A stretch of DNA of 64,000 nt from assembly GCF_041381155.1 (NCBI RefSeq), contig NC_091138.1, positions 35,519,604 through 35,583,603 of the forward strand. The letters run 5' to 3'. The DNA is from Argopecten irradians. Lineage: Eukaryota > Mollusca > Bivalvia > Pectinida > Pectinidae. The first letter of the stretch is position 1; each line of letters begins with the position of its first letter. Positions 11,758 through 23,653 of the stretch are shown here, one piece after another. The translations under genes were made by a program, and so were the position numbers. Below the pieces are notes generated by a model that searched no databases, had not been told where the DNA came from, and worked only from the letters and a program-made list of their open reading frames with translations.

Positions 11758-14700
11758 GTAGGTATGTTTATCAAAATTTCTACTTTATCTTTTAGTAATA
11801 ACAAATACTATATTTGTAAGCTATTAGCAGTAATGTATGTTTTTGATGTTATAATAGAAACAATTTCTTCCTGGTCGTGTTTTATATTTGCTGCGTGTTA
11901 TGGCTTATAGTTCAGGTGTCACAACCTCGTTGATGCTCTCACTGTGCTTTAACAGAAGTACATTGATTACATTTGATAAGTGTTTACCTTTTGTAAGGAT
12001 TCGGTTGTAGTTTTCTTTCATACCTACGGGTGTAATACTGGCTGGTCTAGGGCAATACACTCATGCCGCCTGAGGCTGTATTGCATGGCTACCCATGCAA
12101 TAAAGCCTCGTGACGTCACGGCGTCAACAAAATTTCTATTTTCTCTGTAAAATTTTAACATTTTTTTCACAAACTTGACTGGTTTTACTATAAAAGATGC
12201 AAACATCAGATTTTTTGTTGAAAGTATCACGTAATTTTTCATGAATGAAAAATTGACTTTCATGGATTCGTGGATTTCTTTGATTTTATTTAAAAATTAT
12301 AGTTGTAAAATTGCAATAAAACGTCGAGGTATGAAAGAAAACTACTCTTTCATAAGTTGATATGAAGAATAGGGATATTCTACCCTCCGGATCACAAAAT
12401 GTTGCAAAACCCACGGCAAGCCTCGGGTTTAAAACATTTTGTGAGCCTCGGGTAGAATATCCCTATCCTTCATATTCAAATATGAAAGAGTCTTATAATC
12501 TTGGTTATTTGGTAAAGGTTTTCTTTGAAGCTTATCATGAACATGTTACTATTACTGCGATAGCGGCCAATTATTGTTTATCATTATCTTTCTTTCATAT
12601 AAATCATAGTGTAAACCAACTCACTCTGTCGGGGACGCTTGCTTTCGCATTTTAATGCCGAACACTTTGTCACACAGCGATTTATATTTGTGAATATTAA
12701 TGCATATGGTATTATCACCAGATTGAATGGTGGAGGTACTCACATCCAAACTGATGTTGTACAAGGAGGTCCATTTTAACATATCGTAATTATAATAAGT
12801 TTCCATAACACTTACATAAATTGAGACACTATTTTTCTTCTGATATTTGTAATCATTATTTCTTCTCTCTAGTGTCTTAATGCGTTGGTATTTGTTAGTA
12901 TTTCTTTTGTTTATTTCAGGAAGCTTCTTTGAAAAGTACCCACGCCATGGCAAACTTATCAGCATCAATAAGCGCAACACCGGAAGTAGTAATAAAGAGT
13001 TTAACCTCCGCCATGATTGGAACTCTTTACTGAGTGATGACGAAAGAATGCTATTTCGCCATTACTCTACTGACCTTTTCCCACACAAGGATACCATGAT
13101 CAAGTAACCTGTTTTCATTCATTATCTCCACCATTGTTTTGAAGCACTTATAAGTGTTAAGTCGATTAATGCCTTCTATATTATTGTGTATAACCATTAT
13201 GATTTCATTTTCAATTTTTTTCCATGAACATTTTTGCAACTTTATAGAGTACCATGTGATCATCACAAAGACCTGTATGGAATTACCAAATCATTCCATT
13301 ACACCATTTGATATTTGTGGCTCTTTTAGGGCAAAATAGTTTTAAAGGCACAGATTTACACACTATCTTCTAGACACACTTCATTCATCTTGTTCTGGGA
13401 GATACTTCTTCAAACGATTAAAGGTTTTAAAGGCACCTAAACAGAGTCAGGTATAAAACTGTCTCAAAATTGGATGATGAACAGAGCAAGACATTTTTAT
13501 GTCAGTTTAAACCTGTTTAACGAGGATATGTCTTTTGGGAAAACTGGAATAATTGTTATGGTGGATTTATGGTTTCGGTTATAGTAGAGACCAAAGCACA
13601 TTGTCTTCTTTGTCTTGACATTTGCATTGACTAGTATGGTAAATGAGAATACAAAGAAACGAAGAAACAGAATGACAGGAGCGAACATTTTAATTTTTTT
13701 ATAGCTAATACATATGGTCTGCAACGTTCGGAAAATGCATGGATTTAAGTGTTTTTCTCCTGTCATGAATAAAAAGTACATACCGCGTATTCGTTTTCAT
13801 AACAGCTGTAGGAGTTACCATGGAAATTACGCAAATTCCTCAAATGCATCATAGCCAACCGCTAGAGATGCCAAGAAGGAGGGGAATCACACAAAAAAAA
13901 ATCAAAGGGTAACATTTTCCGTGGTGTAATGTTTGCGACGCAAAATATTATGTTATAAAAGTACTTTAAAATTGTGAAAGACCTATACAAGCTTACAAAG
14001 AATATTTTCAAAAATCCTTTGTTTCATTTATGATTGATAATATTGTCTTCTATTTAGTGAGTCATGTTTTCGTGGCAGACAAACACGCGAGTATTCCGTC
14101 TAACCTAGATTCTCTCTACTATACTCTACACATCTAACTCGCGAAATTAAATCCCAACTGAAATATCGATAATTATGGTACGTGCCTTGTTCTGTATCGG
14201 TTTATGGAACGAAGACAAATTGTTCTATTATTTGATTGTACGTTTTGCATACAGATGGGAAACAGCAAATGTCATTGTCATCGAACAAATATCCTAAGAA
14301 AAAATATCCAGCATATTTCAATCGTTATCTATTGTAATGGAATAATTTATTTTACTACGGTGTATGTTACGATGCTAACAAACCATTGTATAATATATCA
14401 AATCAGTGTCATATATGTAGAAGTTAAATAGTAAACAATGCCTACACTTTCTGACTATCATAAAGGGAAAACTGTTGCCATCCTAGATCGAACTTATCTG
14501 CCAAAAGGGGGCCTATGTAAGGAAGGTCCTGTGTTCTGTCCCCTGACCGAGATATACCATAGTGTGCAAAAGTGGTCGTTTTTGCTCCTGCATAACGTTC
14601 AGCATAAAGGGAGTGGGACTACTGATTTTCTCGTTGTCAGTATAATGTGACCGGGTGGGGTGTGTTTGTTTGGTGTCTTCGGTGGTAGGCTTAAGTGGGA

Positions 14701-17700
14701 TAATTCTATAAAGGACAGGAGTTCCACTATTAAAAGGAGGCCCAACAGGAATATACCACAGCCTCTCTAAATATACACATATTCGCACATCGCAACACAT
14801 TGTACACATGGGAGACCGAATTAAATGACCTTGAATGACTGTAAAATAGGTCGTTAAACCTTATGAACAAAAAACAAAAATCAATCATGTTTTGAAATTG
14901 CTTGAAATATTTCAATGCACCAATATACTAGGAATTCCTGCAAAGGAGGGGACATAAATACTAAAACATCTTGATGCTCAAACCGAGATGGGAAATAAAT
15001 TGCAAATAAATACAAAATATTACAGGTCTTAAATCCTACTTATTTCCAATTCTTAATGTATACATTTTATTGAACTATCCATATTCCTAACTTTTGTGAT
15101 AATATTTCTGTTATAGATACCTTAACGACTTTTCGGAACATTTCCATCTCAACATTAAGTACAATACAGAGATCAGTAACATCCGATTGTCCCCCTTTGT
15201 TGACGACAGACAGAACCACATGTTCCAAATGGACAACCAACACAACACTACAGTAACATGCAGGTATGTTCAGACAAAAGTGCAGCTTTTTTAATACTTT
15301 ATATCACACTGAGAACTAGACGTCAATTGTAATTGCTCTATGAGCCCGCCCACGGTGGTGTTGCATTACATGAAATACCTGGGTGTCCGTTTCATAAACT
15401 TAGTAATAATACGTGCTATATCTGAACTATATTATTAATTTTTAAACTATATGTAGATTCCTTTGTTTAATAACATGTTTTATCACATAACTGGCCCGTC
15501 CATCCATGTCATAAATATCGTAAGACACGTGTAATAACACTATTATGACGTCACATATAAATTTGACGTCATAATATCTGTATGATGTCGCATGATTGTT
15601 TCAGTAGAGACGAAATTTTAAGTTTTGCTTATATTTCTATTAATAAAAGTTATCACACAATCCGCCATATATCCAGTGATTTCGCCCGTGTAGTATTTTC
15701 GCCTATGTCATTAATGTAATACAATACATTTTGACGTGCAATTCTTTTTTTATATAGGTTATTGTAGTTATGTGATAAAAAGTATCTTAAAACCAACTTC
15801 GTACAACTCGTTTCATAAAATCTCCTATGAAATGAACACTCCTATAAGATCCCTATGTATAGAACAGTCTCAACAATACTGTCTTTTATGGATTTTCTCC
15901 TTTACAGGGTGGTTATAATAGCTACAGGGATATGGAAACCGTATGTTCCGGATTTACCCGGAGTAGAGTTGACGGAGAGCTACGACGATCTGTCCATAGA
16001 TCCAGAGGACTATGAAGCGAAATCGGTTATGATTTTAGGTAAACTTAATTTCACTGTATATTAAGTTGATGTAATACTTTTGTGACTTAGTGTATCTTAC
16101 GGATGCATTCTTCTGAGGTTTCAGTCTCGCTGAAGTCTCGTATCGACATAGATCAAAGAAGATCAAATCTATCAATATCTGAAGCAAATTGTCTGGCGTA
16201 AATTTTGTCAAAAATGACTTTTTTATTCTAGTTTTTATACAAGGATTTTAAGAAATGACCAATTTGGCGACCATTTTGAAAATATGTCTTTTTTTCGCGT
16301 AGAGCCAAAGTTTTACCATTTTTTGCTTGAATTGCTTTTACTTAAATCATCACTGCGTCTGTAATTTTAGAATCATCGGGCTAATATTTGCTTTAAATCT
16401 TGACGAGACTCGTGGTAATTAAGGTAAATCAAATAATAAGCAATAATGTGTGAAATGATATAATTTTGTCACTTTATGTTTACTTTTAGTGACAATTTCA
16501 GCACTTTTATTTTTCACTCCAAGATATTGAAAAATAGATATTTAAATAGGTCAAAAAAGTAAGCACACGGACTCCCTAATTTTCTGACTGATTTAGATAG
16601 AGCAACCTGTTCCCTATTGATAGGCAACATATTTCCAAAAGTTTAATACCAAAACTTTTTTTTCTATAAAGGGTTAAATACGGCAAAAATGGCTGAAAAT
16701 GGTCATTTTGAAGCTCAAAATTAAGGGATAGGGGTAGCATATGTTGTTAATCTGTGAAAAAATAGGAGTCTTATTAATAAAACTATTATATTTTTAAAGA
16801 ACACTGGAAAATTAATTCTGCAAACATCCATGCATCACTCACTTCATTATGAAATTTAATCTCTCGTGTATATATTCAAAACGGTATGGTATAAACTCCT
16901 ATTTCCAAAAATCTATACGAGAAAACCATTTCGACTTCTCAAAGCTGTACATCCTTAAATTACAAGAAATACGTACGAGTAATAAATATAAAAATACACG
17001 TTTTCGCAATTCGTTATTTATCCCTAGTATAAAAACGTATTTTACTTTTGCCTCATCTTATGTTAAAATTTTAGTTAAGAATGCTCGACATGCTTTTAAG
17101 CTTTTAAAAAATTCCCACAGGACGAGGAAACTCTGCTTTTGAGACAGCGGATGCCATTTATTCCAACACAAATTTTATCCATATGGTTGGACGGAGTCGG
17201 ATCCGACTGGCTTGGGAAACTCATTATGTGGGGGACATAAGGTAAACCTATGGTTTGTCTTGTCATATTCGTTTCTACATAATTCAAATATTAAATTAAG
17301 TCAAAACAACCATATCTATAATTTTCACGAGTAGGAAAAACGGATGGAATTAATTTGTTTTAAAAAACTATTTACTTGAAACAGAATGATTCTCGTGTTT
17401 GCTTTACATGTACGTGATAATTTAGTAATTTTACTAAAACAGCATTGCTTACTTCTAACACATTTTTCGTATGCAAATTTGAAATACATATTTTTCGTAT
17501 TTATCTCTCTTACTGTAACACATATCAAACTTTAAACATATTTTTTTGCGCTGATCACAATTTATACCCCCGTAATGAAGTTAGGGGGTATACTGGAATC
17601 AGCTTTTCTGTCTGTCTGTCCAAAGAAAAAATGTCCGGATAACACGTCTTAAACTACTTGACCTATTTCAATGAAACGTGGCAGTATTGTTGGGGACCAT

Positions 17701-20700
17701 GTATTGATGTGCATGTAGGCTTTTGTTTGTCAAAAGTTTGGTTGCCATGGTAAGCAGGTCACTATACACAGGTTAATGTAGAAAAAAATTGTCCGACCAA
17801 CTCCTAAACTACTGAAAGGATTTCAATGATATCACACAAATACACAGGTTACAAAAATTGTCTGGACACTCCACCTATACTACTAGATCAATTTCAATGA
17901 AACTTGACAGCATTGTTTGAGATTATGTGAGGATAGGCATGCAGGTTTTCGTTAGTCTAAATTTAAATTGCTATGATAACCAGGTCAATAAACACAGATT
18001 AAAATTTGTCCGGACAACTAAATTTTCCTGTGACCATGATATTTTTTTTCAAAAACAAGTCAGACACCTCTAATAAGAGGAATGGGGATATTAGTCAGCC
18101 ATTGGCAAAGAGTTCAAGTTGATTTGTCTAAATTGTTTTCTTCAAAAAGCATTTTCAGATCACGACTTAAGTCTTTTTTTTATCTCCCTGAGCTTTTGAG
18201 CATCAACACGTTAATATTATGCATTGTGTAGTTTAACATTATTTAGTTTAGATATTTATCATGTAAAATGACTGATATTATTTTCTTGTGTGGCAATTAG
18301 AGCGGTGAATAACGGATTACTCGACACTTACCAGCTTAAGTCACTGGACGGTCTGATGGAGTTTAATAATATAACAGATTTTCGGGTGGTATCGGAGGGA
18401 GGCAAGCTGTTCCTTAGAGATCGGGAAGACTCGTCTGCGATGCACCCCTACGATAACGACCCCCTTCACACGCCATACGATAAGATCATCCGCTGTCTCG
18501 GCTTCATGTTTGACAAATCGATTTTTAATAAGTAAGTTGCATCGTATAACTGATATGAGTAAGACATGAAACAGATTTAATTTCAAGGTCAGAGTTACTT
18601 CTCCTTCGGTTTTATATTAAGATATCACTTCGTATAGTTAGTTATAAACACATTACAACCATGTTGGGAACATTCAAGGGAATGATAATGACTACGGTAT
18701 AAACCATTCAAAAATTCGATTTTGCCTGGAAAGCCCGTGGGTTGTGACATGTGTGTAGATGTTCAAACTCGCTCGCTGTCCGCCATTACACATTGTGGTC
18801 GAACTTCTTGTATGCCGAACCCTGTCCCTTGCTCGTAGAGTAATGCAACTTTTGTCTAGAACCGCTAAAATCGCTCTGACAGTAGTGAGTTTACCTTATT
18901 AGGCGAATTGTCTTGCCTAAAAATCATTTTATCACCTTCTCAGGGATTAAGTAGCTTATTTGTTTAACGTGCGTGACTTTGGCTCGGATATGGGTACAGC
19001 GTCCATATTGTACCTGTTAATCGTGTTGATCAACGATTTGATATTTCAACGATATTGATTAAAATACTAAACAATGACGTGGAATTTGTCAATATTTTAT
19101 GTTATATGTTTCATAAGAAATGTAGAACAATACATTTATGCCATATTTTGCTTCTTGGTTATGTAAAAGAATTAGCCTGAGTGAATTGTCCCTTTAATAC
19201 CTATGTATTTACAACAATGTTGATTTAAAATCTAAATAAACCAGCTTAATGAAGGGAAAGATTATAATGGTGGATGAAAACCAGCTAACATTAAAATTAA
19301 CATTAAAAATATATTATGTGTATTGACAATAATGCTATATATGCTGAAAAAAAATATGTAAAAATACCACCCCTGTTTTTCTGATCTGATTAATAAAACA
19401 TAGCGACACCTCTACGGGTAATCCTTTCTATCGCTAGTTTCATTTCATTAGCTCCTAACATTAGATACTTTATCCTGTAGAGTAGTATATTTTCAACCTA
19501 TTGAAATTCCATATGTCATGTATACCATATGTACTATGGTTTGTTATTGCAAGTGAATCCATGATTCCATCGGCACGCGGACGTATGGCTAAATATCCCA
19601 ATATACGGCCAGATTACCAGTCCTCCGTCCGTCCTGGACTGTTCTACGCCGGAACCCTTACCCACTCACTGGACTACAGAAGGTCTGCTGGAGGTTTTAT
19701 CCATGGATTTAGATATACAAGTAAGTTCCGATGATGTCATATGAAATTTCAATCATTTCGATCGATTCTTGTAACAAATTGCATAGTTGGTAAAGGGAGC
19801 GAACTTTTGAGGAATATTTAAAAAATATGAATATTTAATCTTTATTTACACAACAATCTTAAACGTTCTCTGATTGTCTACACGAACAAAAAAAAAAGTT
19901 GTTGCTATTGTTTAATGTTTTCTATTGTATATTTTTTTCATAAGCTCGTGCCCTCTTCAACATTATTAGACAAAAATACAAGCACAAACCATGGCCTAGC
20001 GTGCGCTTACCACTTACGGATATCTCTACAACAATAATAAAGCGTGTCAATGAAGCATCAGGATTGTATCAGATGTACAGTGTCCTTGGTGATGTCATTC
20101 TAATCAATCGGTAGGTATTCTGTACATTAAAATGAAATATCTATTAATAAACCGTTGAACAGTGGTATCGAGTTATAATGCTTGACTTATTGAGACTTTC
20201 GAGCATTAAAATTCAAGAATGCATATTTTGTGGTTGCTTTAATTCTCGTGAATAATTTACGGGTACCAACTTTTGTATGTAGTAAAACTATACCATATCT
20301 CAAATTGTGACAACAAATTGAAACTATTTGTGGCAAAATCACGAATTTTACTTTACCATATTCATAAACAGATAGAACGTTCTACATTTTTATTGTACCT
20401 TGATTATTCCGTTGTGTAACATGTTTTTTTTCTTTTTCTTTACTTTCAAGAGAAGAAGAACAATTTGAGTATATAGAGGAGTTCCCTCTAAGAATGCTGC
20501 ACCATTTGGATTACCTGACAGGAATAAGCGTTGGGAAGGCGTCCATATTGGTTGTGGTTTTACAGTATGGACCAACCTACCATGGACCACAGGAAGATGT
20601 GTTCCGAATTGACAGGGCTAGTACCGACCCTATATATGCCGAGTTGTCTAACTTCCTTCATCCAGTCCTGTATTACTACAACGTACTTCCAACACGTAAG

Positions 20701-21788
20701 AGCTCCTACCTTTTTGTAAGGAGATTTATATGCTCATATAAACAGGTATCGACTGTTACGTCATTTGTTTACGTTATTTTAGTAACACATTCACCTCTAA
20801 AATTTCGTAATGGACTGTTCTAGTCCTTGATGTAGGATAGTATAAATGTGTTTTCAGGGGTAAATAAATTAATCCTGCGACTCATTACGAATTGACGAAA
20901 CTATCAAAATCTGCTCTTTTTAACAGATTGTTTTCTACCACAAATATTATGCATGCGGTGTTTTATGCCCCATAATTGTTCACGTTTTATAGTCCTTTAG
21001 TCTGTTGGTCATGCAGAATCTTATTGTAATTCATTTGATAGAATATCTAACAATATTCTGCTAAAACACGTTGTTCTTATTGCATCTACATCCTATAGGC
21101 CCTGAAGAAAAAATGTATACATATGTATATAATTGATGAAGTCTAATACAGAAATCTTTCGTCACAGCACGCATATCAGACAGAGACGACACATTGCAAA
21201 AAATATCCTTTCAATTTATTAGGTCCTATACACGATTTTTACCACTAAGCCCTTTAACGATGTTTTCACGTGTATATTTAAGTTCCAAATCGACAGTCGG
21301 GATCAATATTTTCTATAAATCCAATATTCATTTACAAATGGAAGGTTCAATATTCAAATATTATGACAACATTTGTTTTTATTATATAGATATATTTGAT
21401 ACATTTTAAACATCTTGAATGAAAAGGTTTTTTTTTTGCATACTAAATGAGTAATCATACAAATATAATGTGATATGATATTCAACAAATGTAGTAAAGG
21501 GGAAATAAAACTATGTTTGATATATTTTTAGAGGATGATATGGCAAAGGTGAGGCACCCTGAATTCCTGCCAGTTCCAAACGAGATTCATCATGTTTTAG
21601 AAGATTTTACAACACAGTGGAATAGACAACAATCTCATGTACAACCATTAAACATATTCCTGGAAGATTTCCTTAAAATCCCATTACAAACTAAGGCTTC
21701 TCTCCACGAGTGTATTTTGGTATCCTTAACAACGTTAAGATCTCCAGCCAAATGTAAGCCCTTTCTAGACGGTCATTCTGTGGTCTGA
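11571..21788 (+). CDS. FOXRED2: FOXRED2 / ERFAD, FAD-dependent oxidoreductase of the ER (10 coding exons)
   Basis: Coding exons are 11571-11757, 12920-13103, 15117-15263, 15908-16038, 17121-17241, 18301-18531, 19554-19720, 19945-20110, 20451-20695 and 21532-21788. Phases match at all nine GT-AG introns and give 611 residues. A hydrophobic N-terminus (1-18) acts as signal peptide. The FAD-binding GAGPAG is at 34-39, an ATG-type motif ([16 protein letters not shown]) near 176-191, and an NAD(P)H-type [10 protein letters not shown] at 217-226. The [13 protein letters not shown] block near residues 377-389 is typical of the family. In vertebrates FOXRED2/ERFAD is an ER-lumen flavoprotein that works with OS-9 and SEL1L in ER-associated degradation; the role here is inferred from homology. 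The start is the first ATG after an acceptor at 11557, so an upstream noncoding exon exists. The product ends DGHSVV, with no KDEL-like retrieval signal. Introns hold MITEs and SINE pieces. Confidence 0.93.
12007..12345. mobile_element. MITE with 19-bp perfect terminal inverted repeats
   Basis: GTAGTTTTCTTTCATACCT at 12007-12025 is matched by its exact reverse complement at 12327-12345. The interior starts ...GGGTGTAATACTGGCTGGTC and carries GTGACGTCAC. A second, inverted copy lies at about 50465-50847. It is in FOXRED2 intron 1. Confidence 0.85.
12346..12494. repeat. foldback hairpin adjoining the MITE
   Basis: Long inverted repeat: CTCTTTCATA...GATATG.AG.ATAGGGATATTC...CACAAAATGT pairs with ACATTTTGTG...GAATATCCCTATCCTTCATAT...TATGAAAGAG. 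The same hairpin adjoins the same MITE at 50.3 kb, so the two parts probably move or are maintained as one unit. Confidence 0.85.
12920..13103 (+). CDS. FOXRED2: FOXRED2 exon 2
   Basis: Residues 63-123, including [20 protein letters not shown] and [11 protein letters not shown], a strongly family-like block. The acceptor is TTATTTCAG|GAAGC and the donor CAA|GTAACC. Confidence 0.92.
14440..14860 (+). mobile_element. (CAAA)n SINE family, diverged near-complete copy
   Basis: Landmarks in order: GTGTTCTGTCCCCTGACCGAG, GTCAGTATAATGTGACCGGG, TTTGGTGTCTTCGGTGGTAG, ACAGGAGTTCCACTAT, CATGGGAGACCG, GTAAAATAGGTCGTTAAACC. It lies in FOXRED2 intron 2. Confidence 0.8.
15117..15263 (+). CDS. FOXRED2: FOXRED2 exon 3
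   Basis: Completes K124 and encodes [20 protein letters not shown] and the following strand. Acceptor TTATAG|ATACC, donor CAG|GTATGT. Confidence 0.9.
15908..16038 (+). CDS. FOXRED2: FOXRED2 exon 4: ATG-type FAD motif
   Basis: Encodes [18 protein letters not shown], followed by an acidic stretch, and ends in MIL before the NAD(P)H motif. Acceptor TTTACAG|GGTGG, donor TTAG|GTAAAC. Confidence 0.92.
17121..17241 (+). CDS. FOXRED2: FOXRED2 exon 5: NAD(P)H-type motif
   Basis: [20 protein letters not shown] at residues 217-236, a GxGxSA nucleotide-binding turn. Acceptor CCCACAG|GACG, donor AAG|GTAAAC. Confidence 0.92.
17564..18030 (+). repeat. head-hairpin element with tandem internal units
   Basis: Begins with a hairpin head, TACCCCCGTAATGAAGTTAG then GGGGGTATAC. 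Imperfect repeats of an AAACTACT...TTTCAATGAAAC.TGGCAG.ATTGTT unit follow. The design resembles the 57.6-58.6 kb element, although the sequences differ. It lies in FOXRED2 intron 5. Confidence 0.6.
18301..18531 (+). CDS. FOXRED2: FOXRED2 exon 6
   Basis: Residues 257-333, ending [18 protein letters not shown], a family-typical segment of the flavoprotein fold. Acceptor GCAATTAG|AGCGG, donor TAA|GTAAGT. Confidence 0.92.
18716..19197. mobile_element. MITE family A, copy 1
   Basis: Shares long identity with 22835-23394 (CTGTCCGCCATTACACA, ACTTCTTGTATGCCGAACCC, GTGCGTGACTTTGGCTCGG, TTGATCAACGA). Ends with the terminal repeat TGAATTGTCCCTTTAA at 19182-19197. The left end is diverged. Lies in FOXRED2 intron 6. 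Confidence 0.85.
19554..19720 (+). CDS. FOXRED2: FOXRED2 exon 7
   Basis: Encodes [31 protein letters not shown] and FIHGFRYT, the most conserved family block. Acceptor TTGCAAG|TGAAT, donor CAA|GTAAGT. Confidence 0.93.
19945..20110 (+). CDS. FOXRED2: FOXRED2 exon 8
   Basis: Starts [20 protein letters not shown] and ends LGDVILIN. Acceptor CATAAG|CTCG, donor TCG|GTAGGT. Confidence 0.9.
20451..20695 (+). CDS. FOXRED2: FOXRED2 exon 9
   Basis: Encodes [11 protein letters not shown] and [17 protein letters not shown], then [14 protein letters not shown]. Acceptor TTTCAAG|AGAAG, donor CAC|GTAAGA. Confidence 0.92.
20786..20870. mobile_element. mini hairpin element, copy 1
   Basis: Terminal inverted pair ACATTCACCTCTAAAATTTC / GTTTTCAGGGGTAAAT with a short middle (GGACTGTTCTAGTCC). 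A related copy is at 22289-22370. Lies in FOXRED2 intron 9. Confidence 0.6.
21532..21788 (+). CDS. FOXRED2: FOXRED2 exon 10 and stop
   Basis: Begins [19 protein letters not shown]; stop TGA at 21786-21788. The acceptor is TTTTTAG|AGGAT. The C-terminus DGHSVV lacks an ER-retrieval motif. Confidence 0.9.
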
Positions 21789-22285
21789 CAACCTCCCTGA
21801 CTACATGGTAACATACCTGAATGTGTTTAATGGTGTCAAAAGAACTGGAAGCCGAAGTTGTATTACTGCCATCAAATGATACGTTACTATAGAAAATATA
21901 TATGTTACATGTATATCATGTTACATCGGAAATAGATAAACAAGCATCAAATGATACGTTACTAGAGAAAATATTTTTAATTAGTATGCAATATGTTTTG
22001 TTATATCGGAAATTGAATAAAGAAGCAATGTTTTCATTCCAACAAATGACGTAAAAATATGTTTCTTTTGATGTTGTTTCAAATAATTTTTTAATTAAAA
22101 AAAAAAAAAATAAAAAAACCATAAAAATCCATGTCATAATTTCCACAAAGAACTGGAAGCTAATGATACATAAATGACTTGATAAGATACATTTCTGTAG
22201 ATGTTTCAAAAATATATTCCATTTCTGGAAAATTAATAAATATCAATGGGTGCGCTTCCTGCAAACTGTTGCTTTTCTATTGACA
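21789..22285 (+). other. FOXRED2 3' UTR region with 75-bp direct duplication
   Basis: CATCAAATGATACGTTACTA starts at both 21870 and 21945 and the similarity continues through ATATCGGAAAT..GATAAA. A polyadenylation signal AATAAA lies at 22016-22021. An A-rich run follows at about 22098-22120. A third, weaker echo (AAGAACTGGAAGC) occurs at 21840 and 22148. Confidence 0.6.
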
Positions 22286-22288
22286 AGT

Positions 22289-22370
22289 AAAGACATTCAC
22301 CCCTGAAATGTCAAGATGAACTGTTCCACCATCTGAAAAAGGAGAGTCTAAATGTGTCTATAGGGGTGAA
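22289..22370. mobile_element. mini hairpin element, copy 2
   Basis: Terminal ATTCACCCCTGAAATGTC pairs with the closing TATAGGGGTGAAT. Same family as 20786-20870. Confidence 0.65.
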
Positions 22371-22834
22371 TGGGTTGCAGACATCCTCACTGTAGGCGAT
22401 GTGCGATTAGTACGTATGTAGTTTGGTAGACAGTGGTATAGTCTTTATGTGTCTCCTTATGATAGTGGACATCGTGACCATTTTATGGTGCTGCTTCACC
22501 GGAACATATTGTCTAATGCCCTGGCTAACATGATAATATGCTGACAACATGCAGAACTATCGCTCTTTTGAGCCCACTCAATACGTAACATAAGTTTCAC
22601 TATTGCTACAAGGGGACAAAAACGGAATAACACAGACTTCCAAAACATAAACATTAATACACACAACACAATACCAACGGGGAGACCGTTCTTAAGTGAC
22701 AACTATCAATAGGACACCAAGCTAAATAAACCGACAACTAACCGTTACGCTGAATTTTTACAGGAAGTAAAAACAGTGCGTTTTCTCACTTTTACACTAA
22801 TGTCAGCTGGTGTAACTGTAGAAATACACTTCTT

Positions 22835-23394
22835 TTAAAGGGACAATTCAGTCTAAGATAACACTAAAATTTGTATATATATCAGATAAAACAAGTTCTA
22901 ATGGAAATTAGATCAGTCAGTTTTACTGTGATATACCTGAAACGCCTATGGTGGTGACACGTGTGTGAAATATTCAAACTTGCTCGCTGTCCGCCATTAC
23001 ACACTGTGGTCGAACTTCTTGTATGCCGAACCCTGTCCCTTGCTCGTAAAGTAATGCAACTTTTGGCTAGAACTGCTCAAATCGCTCTGACAGTAGTGTG
23101 TTTACCTTATTAGGTGAATTGTCTTGCCTAAAAATCATTTTATCACCTTCTCAGTGGTTATGTAGTTCATTTGTTTAACGTGCGTGACTTTGGCTCGGGT
23201 ATGGGTACAGAGTTAATATTGTACCTGCTTAATCGTATTGATCAACGATTTGATATTTCAACGATATTAATTAAAATACTTAACAATGTCGTGGAATTTG
23301 TCAATGTTTTACGTTATATGTTTCATAAGAAATGTAGAACAATACATTTATGCTATATTTTGCTTCTTGGTTATGTAAAAGAATTTGCCTGAGT
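22835..23394. mobile_element. MITE family A, copy 2, right terminus replaced
   Basis: The left terminus TTAAAGGGACAATTCAGTC is intact from 22835. The right end stops at GAGTGAA (about 23397), where copy 1 continues TTGTCCCTTTAA. In place of that terminus is a repeat of the left flank: AACTGTAGAAATACAC occurs at 22814 and at 23396. It lies just after the stop codon of the PAN/F-type-lectin gene, in its presumed 3' UTR. Confidence 0.8.
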
Positions 23395-23441
23395 GAACTG
23401 TAGAAATACACCTCTTAAAACGAAGACAAAATAATAACTGC

Positions 23442-23653
23442 TTAGTTGAGTGGGTATCCATAAATTTCAATTTCGCATGGATTAAGGATGGGTTGATCTC
23501 GTGAAATCCTGACGAACTGACCAGCTACTGGTTTGTCACAGAAAAACGTTTTCATCTCCTCGACAAACGGCGGCCCTGGGTAATACAAACACAGAGCTCG
23601 GGGTCCAGAAGCTGTTTCTGCTACAGTGATGTTCAGGCGCTGGTTCCGTTCAC
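23442..23653 (-). CDS. PAN/F-type lectin gene exon 4: F-type lectin C-half and stop
   Basis: Residues 204-273. LNITVAET is followed by CDKPVAGQFVRISRD and closing CEIEIYGYPLN. TAA stop at 23442-23444. Confidence 0.9.

Noticed and set aside
12621..12980. 119-codon minus-strand frame
   Set aside because: It overlaps FOXRED2 exon 2 on the opposite strand and intron sequence, and shows no domain.
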